Shown here: piece after piece, positions 32,620-42,300 of the stretch
Layout: each line of letters starts with the position of its first letter
How positions within the stretch are numbered: the stretch's first letter is position 1
Assembly: GCF_034263275.1 (NCBI RefSeq)
Contig: NZ_CP139559.1
Span: 4,154,001 to 4,218,000 of the forward strand
Direction of reading: 5' to 3'
DNA from: Mucilaginibacter sp. cycad4
Lineage (GTDB): Bacteria; Bacteroidota; Bacteroidia; Sphingobacteriales; Sphingobacteriaceae
DNA length: 64,000 nucleotides
Notes under the pieces: model-generated
Seen by the model: the letters and a program-made list of their open reading frames with translations, nothing else
What the model was told of the DNA's origin: nothing
Database searches by the model: none
Made by a program: the position numbers and the translations under genes

Positions 32620-33075
32620 CTACCTGTAATACGGTATAAACTCCTGTATATAACAAGCCTTATCGGTTTTAAATATGCCTTTCTCAAATGCTTCTTTATG
32701 TAATTGTGATAGCTTCTTAAATCTTTTCATTCGAAGTTTATCTACCTTTTTCGGAGCCATAAAATCACAAGTACATCTTAACATCATTATAACCTCTACA
32801 TCATCACATTTATCCGCAAGCTCTATAGACGCTAACTCTACTCCAACGGTATTGAATGATATTTTTTTTACAGTAGCAGGGATTGATATTTGGAATAAAC
32901 CGTTCAGATCTGTTTTTCCAACTTCAATACTGTCATTAAATGCAATCGAAACGTATGGCAAGGCGTTCAAATTATCATCGATTACTTTTCCTTTAATAGT
33001 TTTATTTTGAGCATAAAGACTATAGGTTGAAACACCGAGCATAATAAAAGTAAGTGTCGTTAATAATTTCTTCAT
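32620..33075 (-). CDS. Small exported protein with carboxypeptidase-regulatory-like domain
   Basis: 151 residues from ATG 33073-33075, chosen because it starts a clean signal peptide (KKLLTTLTFIMLGVSTYSLYAQ). The frame is open 11 codons upstream, overlapping the Rhs gene. The mature part begins KTIKGKVIDDNLNALPYVSIAF and continues VGKTDLNGLFQISIP, the CarboxypepD_reg-like beta-sandwich seen at the N-terminus of SusC proteins. The C-terminus is basic (KKVDKLRMKRFKKLSQLHKE). It starts 4 bases after the JAMM-tip Rhs stop, so by position it is the candidate immunity protein, unusually periplasmic. That role is inference. Confidence 0.75.
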   Translation of the reverse strand: MKKLLTTLTFIMLGVSTYSLYAQNKTIKGKVIDDNLNALPYVSIAFNDSIEVGKTDLNGLFQISIPATVKKISFNTVGVELASIELADKCDDVEVIMMLRCTCDFMAPKKVDKLRMKRFKKLSQLHKEAFEKGIFKTDKACYIQEFIPYYR

Positions 33076-33079
33076 CTTA

Positions 33080-34411
33080 TTATTTTTTTGACTTAGGTAT
33101 ATATTCATGGGTATAATCGTATTCTGCAGGTGTTGCTTGATTTTGAATTCTATACAGAATAATAAAAGTAGCGTTGGGAATTTGAGGCTTATCGCTTTGA
33201 AGTCCTGTAACGTCTTGTGAAAGTCCGGGTGCCGATTGAGTGGCTCCTAATTCACCATTAGGGTGCGTATGAAAATCTTGCAAAATATTATTGAAAGAAA
33301 ACTTAGCTCCGTACTTAAGTAGTAATTCCCTTACCGAACCTTGCGAACTCGTTAATGTGTTATTTTTATACCCACCTAAAACCATATCTGTAACGTTCTT
33401 AGAACCGTCTGATGAGTACGAGTAACCTTTAATTTCATTTCCTAAATATTCTGAAAGATTTAATGTAAAAGATTTAACTCCTTCAACAGACGGTTGGCCT
33501 TTTCCTCCTACACTGATTACCTGGTCTTTATCCCGCCAGTTCTGACCATCCTTAAGAATTCCTTTTTCAATTCCACCAACAGCAACTTTGGCTTCTCCTT
33601 TTTTATTGCGAACAACTTCACCCTTTCGATTTGTTCTGACAATACGATCCGGGTCGTCATTTTTCTCACCCACCTGGCTTACTTCGCCAGTTTTTTTATT
33701 GAATGTAAAATCAGTCATCCCATCAGGATCAATCCGGTTGACTGGATTGTTTGATCCATAATTATACGGAGTCCACCTCCTTGAGATCTCGGCCAGTGGA
33801 TCAACGGTCGTCCACCTACCTATTACAGGGTCGTAGAAACGTGCACCGTAATCATACAACCCCGTCTCTTCCTGCAGCTCCTTATGGTTATAAAGGTACT
33901 CATTTTTGGGAGAAGTGGCGGGCTGCATCGACTGGATCCCGTACCCAAAGGCATAGTAATCATTCTCCTGCAGGATCTTCGCCGTTTGCTGGGTTGGGTC
34001 TGCCGGGTCAGGGGTTAACGTTACCCTGGTGTTGCCCAAATGGTCTTTCAGATCGTATTCATAGATATAGGCTGTCCCGCTGTGCCTTGCCCGGCCTTCT
34101 TCCGTCTGGATGAACGATACTGTTGTGGCGCTGTTATCGTACTGGATCCCGTTGTCGTATTCCGTGGTCGTTGTAGTGCCCCCGGCAGTAAAGAGTTTAC
34201 GCAGTTTGTTGCCCGTAGCGCTATAGATGTACACCACCGTACTGCCGTCATCTTTTACTATTGTTTGCGGAAGGTTCAGGATGTTATAGCTGATGCTGCT
34301 CAGGCCGCTGTTCTGGTCCCGCAGCTCATTGCCGTTCCCGTCATAGATGTATTCATTAGCCGGCTTCACCAGTTCAGTAAAGCCGGCAGTGCCCCGTATA
34401 GAGTGAGGCAT
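33080..34411 (-). CDS. Orphan Rhs C-terminal cassette with JAMM/JAB-like toxin tip
   Basis: 443 residues. Residues 1-215 are Rhs core nearly identical in DNA to the copies at 30374-31798 and 35550-39305, followed by NYGSNNPVNRIDPDG, the standard core end. The tip (about 225-443) contains LQDFHTHPNGEL, then APGLSQDV 10 residues on: His-x-His then Ser-x-x-Asp, the JAMM metallopeptidase pattern of JAB-like toxins. A Glu in the GNEIKGYSYS region could complete it. The apparent start (MPHSIRG) is created by an extra C that breaks the frame from the older upstream core, so the cassette may be silent unless recombined into the full-length gene. Confidence 0.82.
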   Translation of the reverse strand: MPHSIRGTAGFTELVKPANEYIYDGNGNELRDQNSGLSSISYNILNLPQTIVKDDGSTVVYIYSATGNKLRKLFTAGGTTTTTEYDNGIQYDNSATTVSFIQTEEGRARHSGTAYIYEYDLKDHLGNTRVTLTPDPADPTQQTAKILQENDYYAFGYGIQSMQPATSPKNEYLYNHKELQEETGLYDYGARFYDPVIGRWTTVDPLAEISRRWTPYNYGSNNPVNRIDPDGMTDFTFNKKTGEVSQVGEKNDDPDRIVRTNRKGEVVRNKKGEAKVAVGGIEKGILKDGQNWRDKDQVISVGGKGQPSVEGVKSFTLNLSEYLGNEIKGYSYSSDGSKNVTDMVLGGYKNNTLTSSQGSVRELLLKYGAKFSFNNILQDFHTHPNGELGATQSAPGLSQDVTGLQSDKPQIPNATFIILYRIQNQATPAEYDYTHEYIPKSKK

Positions 34412-34606
34412 CGTCCACCTGCGTCAGCCAGTATGTGACGCCTGCCGTTTTATGCTCCCGATATTGTCATACTTTCACAAACTGCTGATATTGACCATGT
34501 TATTATCACGTTCTCGCCGTACAGGTTATCCCTGACTGTACCGGTTGTCGATACGCCCGCCTTGAGCCTGTCAGGTGGTCATAGCCGTAATCATAGGTTT
34601 GTTTAA
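34412..34606 (-). pseudogene. Decayed Rhs core upstream of the JAMM-tip cassette
   Basis: Minus-strand DNA still aligns by eye with the Rhs core (segments for CCTATGATTACGGC, gaps, then CAATATCG...) but with many indels and no open frame. It connects junction repeat B to the start of the orphan cassette. Confidence 0.6.
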
Positions 34607-34826
34607 CCTGGGTTATTGTTATTGTGTCTGCGGTATACGAGTGCTCAAAATCAATTTAGCCTATCAACAAAAAATCCCGGATGTATTATCCATCCGGGAT
34701 TTGCATATTCATGAACTTATGCAATAGTGCCAAATAGCTTTTACCTGATTACCCTGCCCGATATCCATGCGTCGGTAAAGGCAGCCATTGAATTATCACA
34801 CGCCACAGGCGTGCGCCAGCGATGGG
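34590..34826. repeat. Rhs junction repeat, copy B
   Basis: About 237 bases nearly identical to 29258-29498, including the terminator hairpin at 34669-34700 and the CACACGCC palindrome. A short duplicated Rhs fragment (TGTACCGGTTGTCGATACC) and a fourth palindrome follow at 34828-34900. Confidence 0.85.
34797..34821. repeat. CACACGCC palindromic repeat, copy 3
   Basis: Same hairpin and CGCCAGCG tail as copy 1. Confidence 0.65.
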
Positions 34827-34875
34827 GCTGTACCGGTTGTCGATACCGCAAGTCCGGAGCGTTTACTCAATGGGT

Positions 34876-34900
34876 CACACGCCACAGGCGTGCGCCAGCG
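34876..34900. repeat. CACACGCC palindromic repeat, copy 4
   Basis: Same hairpin and CGCCAGCG tail, 55 bases after copy 3. Confidence 0.65.
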
Positions 34901-34943
34901 AAGGGTTTAAAGACTTCTTTCAGAATAATGTGGCAGCCCTATA

Positions 34944-34980
34944 AATACAAACGCCCAGCATGCTACCGGGCGTTTGTATT
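34944..34980 (-). terminator. Terminator of the full-length Rhs operon
   Basis: Perfect 13-base arms AATACAAACGCCC (34944-34956) and GGGCGTTTGTATT (34968-34980), just past the stop of the lipoprotein gene; the minus-strand continuation is TATAG, so the T-run is weak. Confidence 0.7.
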
Positions 34981-34983
34981 ACT

Positions 34984-35550
34984 TTAATACTGCGGCTCTA
35001 TATCACTGTTTACAAGTATTAACTTTATATTAGGAGCCTCTTTAAATGCATTCCTTATTACTTTAGGGGTAATAGTTGAATTAGTCAAATCTACTTCTTT
35101 CAAGCTTTTAATAGCTCTAATTTTATTTACCTCTGCTTTTAAGTCGGCTTTATGGGTGTATGCAAACTTCATTGACTCAATTTTATCTAAAGATGAGATA
35201 TTATTAGGTAACTCATCAATATAATAATTATCAAGCAACAACGTCCTAAGATTTTTTAACATTGCTATGCTTGAGGGTAAGCTAATCACTGTCATGCTAG
35301 CAGGATCGACCTTTCCATCATAGTTAATGATAATCCACTTTTTGTTACTAATCATCAAAGTCTCTAGATTAGAAAACTGCTCTATATGACCTTCAAATCG
35401 TATAAGGTCATCATTATTTAGTTTAAGAGCTTTAGTCTCTTTTGGAGCTTTAATTGCCTGATCAATATTGTAAAACGCCATTTCTTTATCCTTTTTCTCA
35501 GAACAAGAAAACATTAAAAGTACAATGATAATGTATATATAATGTTTCAT
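34984..35550 (-). CDS. LRR-like lipoprotein, putative immunity partner of the full-length Rhs protein
   Basis: 188 residues with a lipoprotein signal (IIIVLLMFSCSEKK, Cys near 16). The mature part has leucine-rich-repeat-like phrases: FSNLETLMISNKK, SLPSSIAMLKNLRTLLLDN, YIDELPNNISSLDKIESM and IKSLKEVDLTNS. The ATG shares one base with the Rhs stop (TAATG), so it is coupled to the toxin gene. By position it should be the immunity protein, but a membrane-tethered periplasmic LRR protein would be an unusual guard against a nuclease. An accessory role is also possible. Confidence 0.75.
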   Translation of the reverse strand: MKHYIYIIIVLLMFSCSEKKDKEMAFYNIDQAIKAPKETKALKLNNDDLIRFEGHIEQFSNLETLMISNKKWIIINYDGKVDPASMTVISLPSSIAMLKNLRTLLLDNYYIDELPNNISSLDKIESMKFAYTHKADLKAEVNKIRAIKSLKEVDLTNSTITPKVIRNAFKEAPNIKLILVNSDIEPQY

Positions 35551-38500
35551 TATGGAATATTCTTGAGTTTATCTTTTAAACCATATAGTGCTCGTTGGGA
35601 ATCTGAACTTAAGTTATTTTCTAATCGAAGAAATCCTCTTTGCTCGCCTTCTGAATTTTGAATTCCTGTTAATCGCCCCAACTGTTTTAACGCTTCTTTA
35701 CCCATTGGTGAGTTTAGCAATTTACCAAAAGCTGCTTTATCAAAAACAAGCATCGACGCATCAGCAGCCTTAGTTCGATCAATTGCTTGGTTTACGCCAC
35801 CAACAAATGCTTTATAAATGTTATCAATTGAACCACTAGGATCAATTGTTTTCACTTCATAAGCTATTGATCCATACCCAAAATTACTATTTGAGTTCCC
35901 TAACACAGAAATTTTGGAAGACATATCATTTCCATTAATATCAGTGGAATTAACTTTTAATTCAAATCCATAAGCACCTTCATTTTCCCTAATTAAGGTT
36001 GTCCTTTGCATTAAATCCACCTGATAGCCTCCATATCGCTGTCCGAAAGCTAAAGACGATCCTGTCTCTGATGGCGAACTTGTTAACCTTTGAGCGAAAA
36101 GGCCTTCGCCTATGGCGCCTATAGATTTGCCATATGCATCGCCTCCTGCTACTCCTCTAGCTAAGTTATGTAATTGAATATTGGATGTGTTATTAGCATA
36201 CTGAAAAGCTTGATAAATGTAAGGGTTATATTTAATAATTGCCTGACTGACTGGATGACTTTCCGGATAACCCGGACCTTCTCCATTTACATCAATAAAC
36301 CTAATAGGATTATTTGCTGCATATGCATAAGAAGATTGATAGGAATATTTTTCTCCCAATGGATCAATGGAACCAAATCTCCCAATCACCGGGTCATAGA
36401 ACCGCGCGCCATAATCATACAGCCCCGTCTCTTCCTGCAGCTCCTTATGATTATAAAGGTACTCATTTTTGGGAGAAGTGGCGGGCTGCATCGACTGGAT
36501 CCCATACCCGAATGCATAGTAATCATTCTCCTGCAAAATCTTCGCCGTTTGCTGGGTTAGGTCTGCCGGGTCAGGGGTCAGCGTTACCCGAGTGTTGCCC
36601 AAATGGTCTTTCAGATCGTATTCATAGATATAGGCTGTCCCGCTGTGCCTTGCCCGGCCTTCTTCCGTCTGGATGAACGATACTGTTGTGGTGCTGTTAT
36701 CGTACTGGATCCCGTTGTCGTATTCCGTGGTCGTTGTAGTGCCCCCGGCAGTAAAGAGTTTACGCAGTTTGTTGCCCGTAGTGCTATAGATGTACACCAC
36801 CGTACTGCCGTCATCTTTTACTATCGTCTGCGGCAGGTTAAGCATATTGTAAGTGATACTGCTGATGCCGCTGTTCAGGTCCCGCCGCATGTTGCCGTTC
36901 CCGTCATAGATATATTCGCTCTCCACTTTCCTTAGATCCCGGAACCCTGCCGGCCCTGCATAGCTGGCGGTATCATCAATCCGGCTTACCCGGTAAAAGC
37001 TGTATGTCCTGTAATTCAAAGAGTCTATCACCGTTCTGGCATTATTGATCCTGTCATACCGGTTCAGCTTCTGAATGTTGCCCATGTTGTCGTAAACCAC
37101 GTTCTCATCATAGAACCCATCTTTTGGCGTATTGGTTGTTGATACCGCTGCCCGCAGCCTGTTCAGGTGGTCGTAAGTATAATCATAGGTCTGTTTTACC
37201 GGGGTTGCCGGCATACCGCCGATGCTGTGCTGCCCTGATTTCCATTGCACTGTAGCGATGTTGCCGTTGTATTGCTGTGCTGACGTGGTCGATTCATCAT
37301 AGCCCAGCTCTTCACCGAACTTGTCGTTGGCATCACTGTTGGTCAGCCCGCCATCGGTGTTCAGGTTCGCATTGTTGATGCTGCTCAGCCAACCCCGCGG
37401 GTTATAACGGTAGTCGATATTTTGCAGATAGTTTGCGCCGCTGTTGATCGAATGCAGGTGCTTAATTTTTAGTTGCCCGACTTCATTGTAGTCGGTCGCA
37501 ACAAGTCTCATCGTCGCCTGCGAGAGATTACTGCCGTCGCGCATTTGATGTTGAGTAAGGCGTTTCCGCCCCATGTGGTCATAGCTGTAATAGTTCGTTT
37601 CTGTCAGCGTCAGTACTTTTGCCGTGCCGCCCGCACTTTTCAAATAGTGAAACCGCCTTATCATCGTCGGCAGTTTTAAAAAGCTGTAGGTAGTTTGTAC
37701 ATCATCATAATTATACGGGCTCAGCGTAGTTGCCCCGCCTACATAATGCTGGCTGAACGTCCTGACGGTTTTTCCCTCGTCATCATAATACGGCACGCTC
37801 CACAGGTAATCTCCCGTGGTGTTCAGCACCAGTACTTTTGAGGCCGTCAGCAGTCCCGTGGTCTGTTTGCTGTAGGCGGTATTGGCTGTCTGGTCATAGG
37901 CTGCCGGAAAGCCGGGGATCCCGGTATAGCTGTCATAATAATTCAGGCTCAATGTGGTTGTCCACGATGTGGGCCAGGTGTTTGCTGTATACCCGTTGCC
38001 TGTAGATACAGGCGTTTCCCATTGTGCGCTGGTGGTGTCCGCTATCGCCTGCAGGGCGGCATGGTAATCCGTACCTGCCGTTGTGCCGGTATGCTGGTAA
38101 ATGCCGGTCAGTACCGTCCTGCCCATCGCATCGTATTTGGTGATCGTCCACTCCTGCGGCACCTTCATCCGCTGTACCGAATCCTGGGTGGCTACCGGCT
38201 GGTCCAGCTTGTTGTAAATGATATATTCCCAGCCTTTTGACGGAACCTTCTTTTGCACCAGCCGGTTCCTTTCGTCATACCGGTACTGGTAACAGCGGTA
38301 ATCAATTGTCGACTGCGAAATGGCCGCCGTCGCATCGGGGCTTGATCCGGGAGGAAGCACGAAGCACAGGTTGCCCAGGTCGTCATAAACATAATAGGTC
38401 GACAGTATTTCCCCTGCCTTGCTTTCTGTTCCCCCGCTATAGGTCTTTTTCAGGTTATAGGTCCTCTTCAGCACCACATGCCCTTCTTTGTCCTTATACT

Positions 38501-39305
38501 CTTCCGTCGTGCCGAAACAGCCATCCGAAGGCTGCCAGTTCTCCCCGCGGCTGATCGTTACCATCAGTTGGTTACTATCATATGTGGCCGTGTTGCTGTT
38601 AGCCCGCGACAGCGTACGGCTTTGATTGGCATTGATGGTGGCCGTGTACAAAGCTATTTTGCGGCTGCCGTTGTTCGCAGTCACATTGCTTGTACTGAAG
38701 GTGGTCTGGTCGTTGGTGGTATAAACCATCCTGGCCGAATGACTGCTGCTGCCGGCATCAGGCGTTGCCCCCAGCTGCCAGGCTGCCCCGGGCGCCCCCT
38801 GCTCCACCACCCGGTTCAGCGGCGAGGCCTCAAAGCCGGTTTGTGCAAAGGGGAACAGCGTGTTCGGGATCCCGTTGGTTTGCTGCGTGCCGGTGCTGCC
38901 TGCCGGGTGATAGAATTTCGCTGCGCCCAATCCAGGTGTTAATGCATCGGTCTTATAGCTCGCGTCGCCTGTTGCCGTTGTGCCATACGGCAGGTATTTT
39001 ATTGCCTCCCTCCCGTACTGGTCATACACAAAGGGCTGTACCACGTCTTTGGCCGTAGGCGAGGCCTGCCGCTGTACCGTTTGCAGGGGCCTGCCCAAGC
39101 CGTCGATATACTGAATGGTTGTTTGTACCGAATCTTTGTTTGTACTTAAAGTATCAAGCTTCCCATTCCTCGTAATCGCCCGGTTAGGCGTCCTTGTCCT
39201 TACATAATTCTCCGTCTTCGTTTGGGCCCGGGTTGCCTGAATGCCCAGCAGCAGGACTGCAGTCGCCAGGATCCATTTGCTATATTTTTTGTGATAAAAG
39301 TGCAT
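35550..39305 (-). CDS. Full-length DUF6443-type Rhs polymorphic toxin
   Basis: 1251 residues. Signal peptide (about 1-27, WILATAVLLLGIQATRAQ); DUF6443 region with TIQYIDGLGRPLQTVQRQAS; many YD/Rhs repeats (YVYDDLGNLCFVLPPG, YQYRYDERNRL, YTYDHLNRLRAAV); the conserved core end DHLGNTRVTL, YDYGARFYDPVIGRF (about 965) and NNPIRFIDVNGEG. The tip (about 1000-1251) has GEGLFAQRL, YQVDLMQRT and YGFELKVNS, a possible Glu...Asp...Glu-x-Lys set of a PD-(D/E)XK nuclease, by eye only. Likely exported and used against neighbouring cells. It lies 20 bases after the Rhs-partner gene in one operon with the lipoprotein. Confidence 0.9.
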   Translation of the reverse strand: MHFYHKKYSKWILATAVLLLGIQATRAQTKTENYVRTRTPNRAITRNGKLDTLSTNKDSVQTTIQYIDGLGRPLQTVQRQASPTAKDVVQPFVYDQYGREAIKYLPYGTTATGDASYKTDALTPGLGAAKFYHPAGSTGTQQTNGIPNTLFPFAQTGFEASPLNRVVEQGAPGAAWQLGATPDAGSSSHSARMVYTTNDQTTFSTSNVTANNGSRKIALYTATINANQSRTLSRANSNTATYDSNQLMVTISRGENWQPSDGCFGTTEEYKDKEGHVVLKRTYNLKKTYSGGTESKAGEILSTYYVYDDLGNLCFVLPPGSSPDATAAISQSTIDYRCYQYRYDERNRLVQKKVPSKGWEYIIYNKLDQPVATQDSVQRMKVPQEWTITKYDAMGRTVLTGIYQHTGTTAGTDYHAALQAIADTTSAQWETPVSTGNGYTANTWPTSWTTTLSLNYYDSYTGIPGFPAAYDQTANTAYSKQTTGLLTASKVLVLNTTGDYLWSVPYYDDEGKTVRTFSQHYVGGATTLSPYNYDDVQTTYSFLKLPTMIRRFHYLKSAGGTAKVLTLTETNYYSYDHMGRKRLTQHQMRDGSNLSQATMRLVATDYNEVGQLKIKHLHSINSGANYLQNIDYRYNPRGWLSSINNANLNTDGGLTNSDANDKFGEELGYDESTTSAQQYNGNIATVQWKSGQHSIGGMPATPVKQTYDYTYDHLNRLRAAVSTTNTPKDGFYDENVVYDNMGNIQKLNRYDRINNARTVIDSLNYRTYSFYRVSRIDDTASYAGPAGFRDLRKVESEYIYDGNGNMRRDLNSGISSITYNMLNLPQTIVKDDGSTVVYIYSTTGNKLRKLFTAGGTTTTTEYDNGIQYDNSTTTVSFIQTEEGRARHSGTAYIYEYDLKDHLGNTRVTLTPDPADLTQQTAKILQENDYYAFGYGIQSMQPATSPKNEYLYNHKELQEETGLYDYGARFYDPVIGRFGSIDPLGEKYSYQSSYAYAANNPIRFIDVNGEGPGYPESHPVSQAIIKYNPYIYQAFQYANNTSNIQLHNLARGVAGGDAYGKSIGAIGEGLFAQRLTSSPSETGSSLAFGQRYGGYQVDLMQRTTLIRENEGAYGFELKVNSTDINGNDMSSKISVLGNSNSNFGYGSIAYEVKTIDPSGSIDNIYKAFVGGVNQAIDRTKAADASMLVFDKAAFGKLLNSPMGKEALKQLGRLTGIQNSEGEQRGFLRLENNLSSDSQRALYGLKDKLKNIP

Positions 39306-39325
39306 TTTGGGTTGTGATAAGGTGG

Positions 39326-42300
39326 TTATTGTGGACGGTAGTTGTAATCAAAGCTTTTGACGATGTTGCCCTGGTAATCTTTGATGTTTTGCAGGCGGCC
39401 TAATCCGTCGTATTCATAATAGGTCACCAAACCCTTAGGGTCGGTTCTGCTTGTCATCCCTACCAACGGATCAAAAGTATAGGTTTCAATCTGCGCAGCC
39501 GCGGGATAAAAACAAACATCATCTATCTGCGCATTAAGATTAATCTGATAGCTGTTGCCGCTCACCGTAACCGGAGTGGAAACAAGACTCCAAGCCGATC
39601 CGTTTTTCTGCCAGTATCGTAATCGGTAGTTACCGGGACTTAGGCTTGAAAGGTCCTTTACATAAGCTCCGGTATGACTGTAATGCCCCGTCATATTGTC
39701 TTCTACTATGCCGTTGCCAGCGCCCTGTTCAAATGATTCGTAAAAAACGTTGCCAACTGAACTGTTTTTTATATTGACGACAGGATATTGTCCGCTGTAA
39801 TCCCACTGATATCCGCTCGACGCACCTGCTTCCTGCCGCTGCTGGGTGATATTGCCGTTGTCATCGTAGTTTTCCAATTGAATACGGGGGACATAGTCGA
39901 GGCCAGCCTGGCTTGATAACACTGTTTTTGGTAATATAAACTGGCTGGTTCTGAAATAGCCGTAAGTGATCTTCTCACCTTCAATAGGCGTGGTTGATAA
40001 ATTTGTTTTAAACTGCTTTCGCTCCACCGGCAAGTCAGTCATATGACGGTTGAGCATTTCCTGAAAGATCCCGCCAGTATCAGCTCCCAATGAGACCATT
40101 TTAGCAGCCCGGAAGCTTTGCCTGATATAAGTTGCCTGGTTGCTGGCAGTCCTCCACTCTTCCTCAATTCCTTTATCAGTCGGGTTATAAACATATACAA
40201 GTTTTTCGGTAACTGGCTGAAAAACGCCGTTCTTAGCCAAATAATTCGTTTCTGCCAATGTATCAAGCCGCACCCAATGGCTGTAGGTTTCGTAGCTCTT
40301 GAGTGTGTATACACTCATATTAAACTTAATATCAGTTGAATACTTCGGGGCGGTTAATATCTTTGATGCACCATAATTAAAGAATATTGTCGAATCTGCT
40401 GAGTATCTCCATGATTTAGCATTCAGAATCTGGTAACTGTTGTTGGACTTAGTACCGGCATATTGCTCTAGTTGTAAACCGTTATTCCATGCCAGATTTG
40501 TTAAATCAGCTGCTATTAAATTTACTTCACCATTGCCGGTAGTCTGAAAGCTACTTGAGTTTATATCACCTATCATTTTGAAAGCTGAATTATTCGCGCG
40601 CACTGCAAAGCGGTTTGCCAAAAATGACAATTGATTAGAATCCTGAAATTCAGTAACATACTCATATGCAAATGGAGAACCACCGAATACCCCAACATCA
40701 CTGTTGTTTTTCGAATTTAAGCGGTACATCGTTATCGCAAGCCCCATTCCGGTGCCATTATAAACAGGATTACCAAGTGCATCCCTGAGCTCATCGCATA
40801 CGTAAAAGCTGGTTGTACAAAAGTCATTGAACGATCTCGTGTTAAGCGAGCTGGAATCGGTCAGCATAAAACTATTAGCCGCTTTTTTGAAAACGTTGTA
40901 GTTATAGGTTTTAACCATATCCGGTGACGTTTTTGATTTGGTAATGATCTTTTCCACGCGGTAGCCGTAATAAACAGAATCACGGATATCATTGGAAATA
41001 CTCGTTGTGTAGTTTACGGTGGACTTCAGGAAAGTGTGTTTTCCAGTCATTTCAAAACGTAGCTCGTAATCCTTATTTCCCTCTAAAACCATTTTTCCGA
41101 GGTATGGATATATCCCTGTGCTGGAACCGGAATTATAAACAGAGCCCAAATGTAGTTCTATACGATCCTTTCCGTTTGGAAAGATATGTTTCTGGTTGTC
41201 TGAATCATACAGTTCCACGACAGCCTGGTACTCTTCAAACGGCTCGGTAATGGGCAAATCAGGATCATGATAAAACTCCAGTCGCCAGTCAACAGCAGTT
41301 GTGATAGGCAAATGAATGAATGCAAAAGCATCAGTGTAAGACTGTGCATCTTCGTTTGCGATCTCTTCTGTGTAACTTTGCTGATGAGCGTTATCGACAC
41401 GCGTTGTGAACCTGTTCTGGCCGTAAACAATTGAATCTTTGCCGCCGGTAGGATACTGGATAGTAGATAAGGCCCCAGCAAGTCCCGCAATATCTGCTTT
41501 GCGGTTCGCAAACGGGATACCTTCGGTTGCATGGATTGCCGGGTAAGGGAACCCATACTGTCGGAAAGTCGGCATTCTATCAGTCGACTCTTTGGGAACC
41601 AGTCCTGCATTACCTTTGGCATTGTAATAACCCAAATAATCCTGCGAAAATGCAAACCGATGTGGCAGGTTTTGCGGGTTAAGATAGGTAAACTTGTATT
41701 GTTCTGATATGTCCGAATTTGTGAATGTAAGTGAATTTAAATAATAACGGGTCTTCAGCGCGTTTACTTCCCAGGTTTGTCCAGGGGTAAGGCTTGACTG
41801 GATCAAAGGTTCAAATGTGGTACTGGCAATAAAAGTTTGATAATTAAAATCAACCGCACGGATCTGCCCTCTCGCACTTGAAACAGTGACCTTGGATAGC
41901 AATTTTTCGTTATAAATATCGTTTCGGCTGGCGTAATAAAAATTTACCAGAAAGTTATCAGATGATACAGAACTCAGGATTTTGGTATTGGTTGATTTAC
42001 GCCGCAGGCAATAATTGTGATCTCCGCTGCCGGGATCATCATTGCAGTTTCCAGTATTGCCGTAATGCATTTCTGAGAAAACATAATACTCATTGAAATC
42101 ATAAATATAATCGAAACTCGCGGCCTGATAATTAAAAGTGATCACGCGGTTAAGCGGTGAAACGATCTGGTGAAGGAACCAGGCAGTAGTATAAGGTAAA
42201 CTGTAAGGGCTACCTTCATCACAGGAGTTTTCGGTATTAAACTTCGTTTGTTCCGTTTCCGAATCAAAATAGTATTTAACACCCTTGTTATCTGTCAGTA

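Noticed and set aside
28696..34830. Insertion sequence or transposon as the carrier of the duplicated cassettes
   Set aside because: No transposase, terminal inverted repeats or target-site duplications are visible; homologous recombination explains the pattern better.
29258..34900. CRISPR-like array suggested by repeated palindromes
   Set aside because: Only four copies in two pairs, with unequal spacing and no cas genes.
38237..39058. Several plus-strand ORFs of 70-150 residues opposite the full-length Rhs gene
   Set aside because: All are Arg/Pro/Cys-rich shadows of the GC-richer Rhs coding strand.
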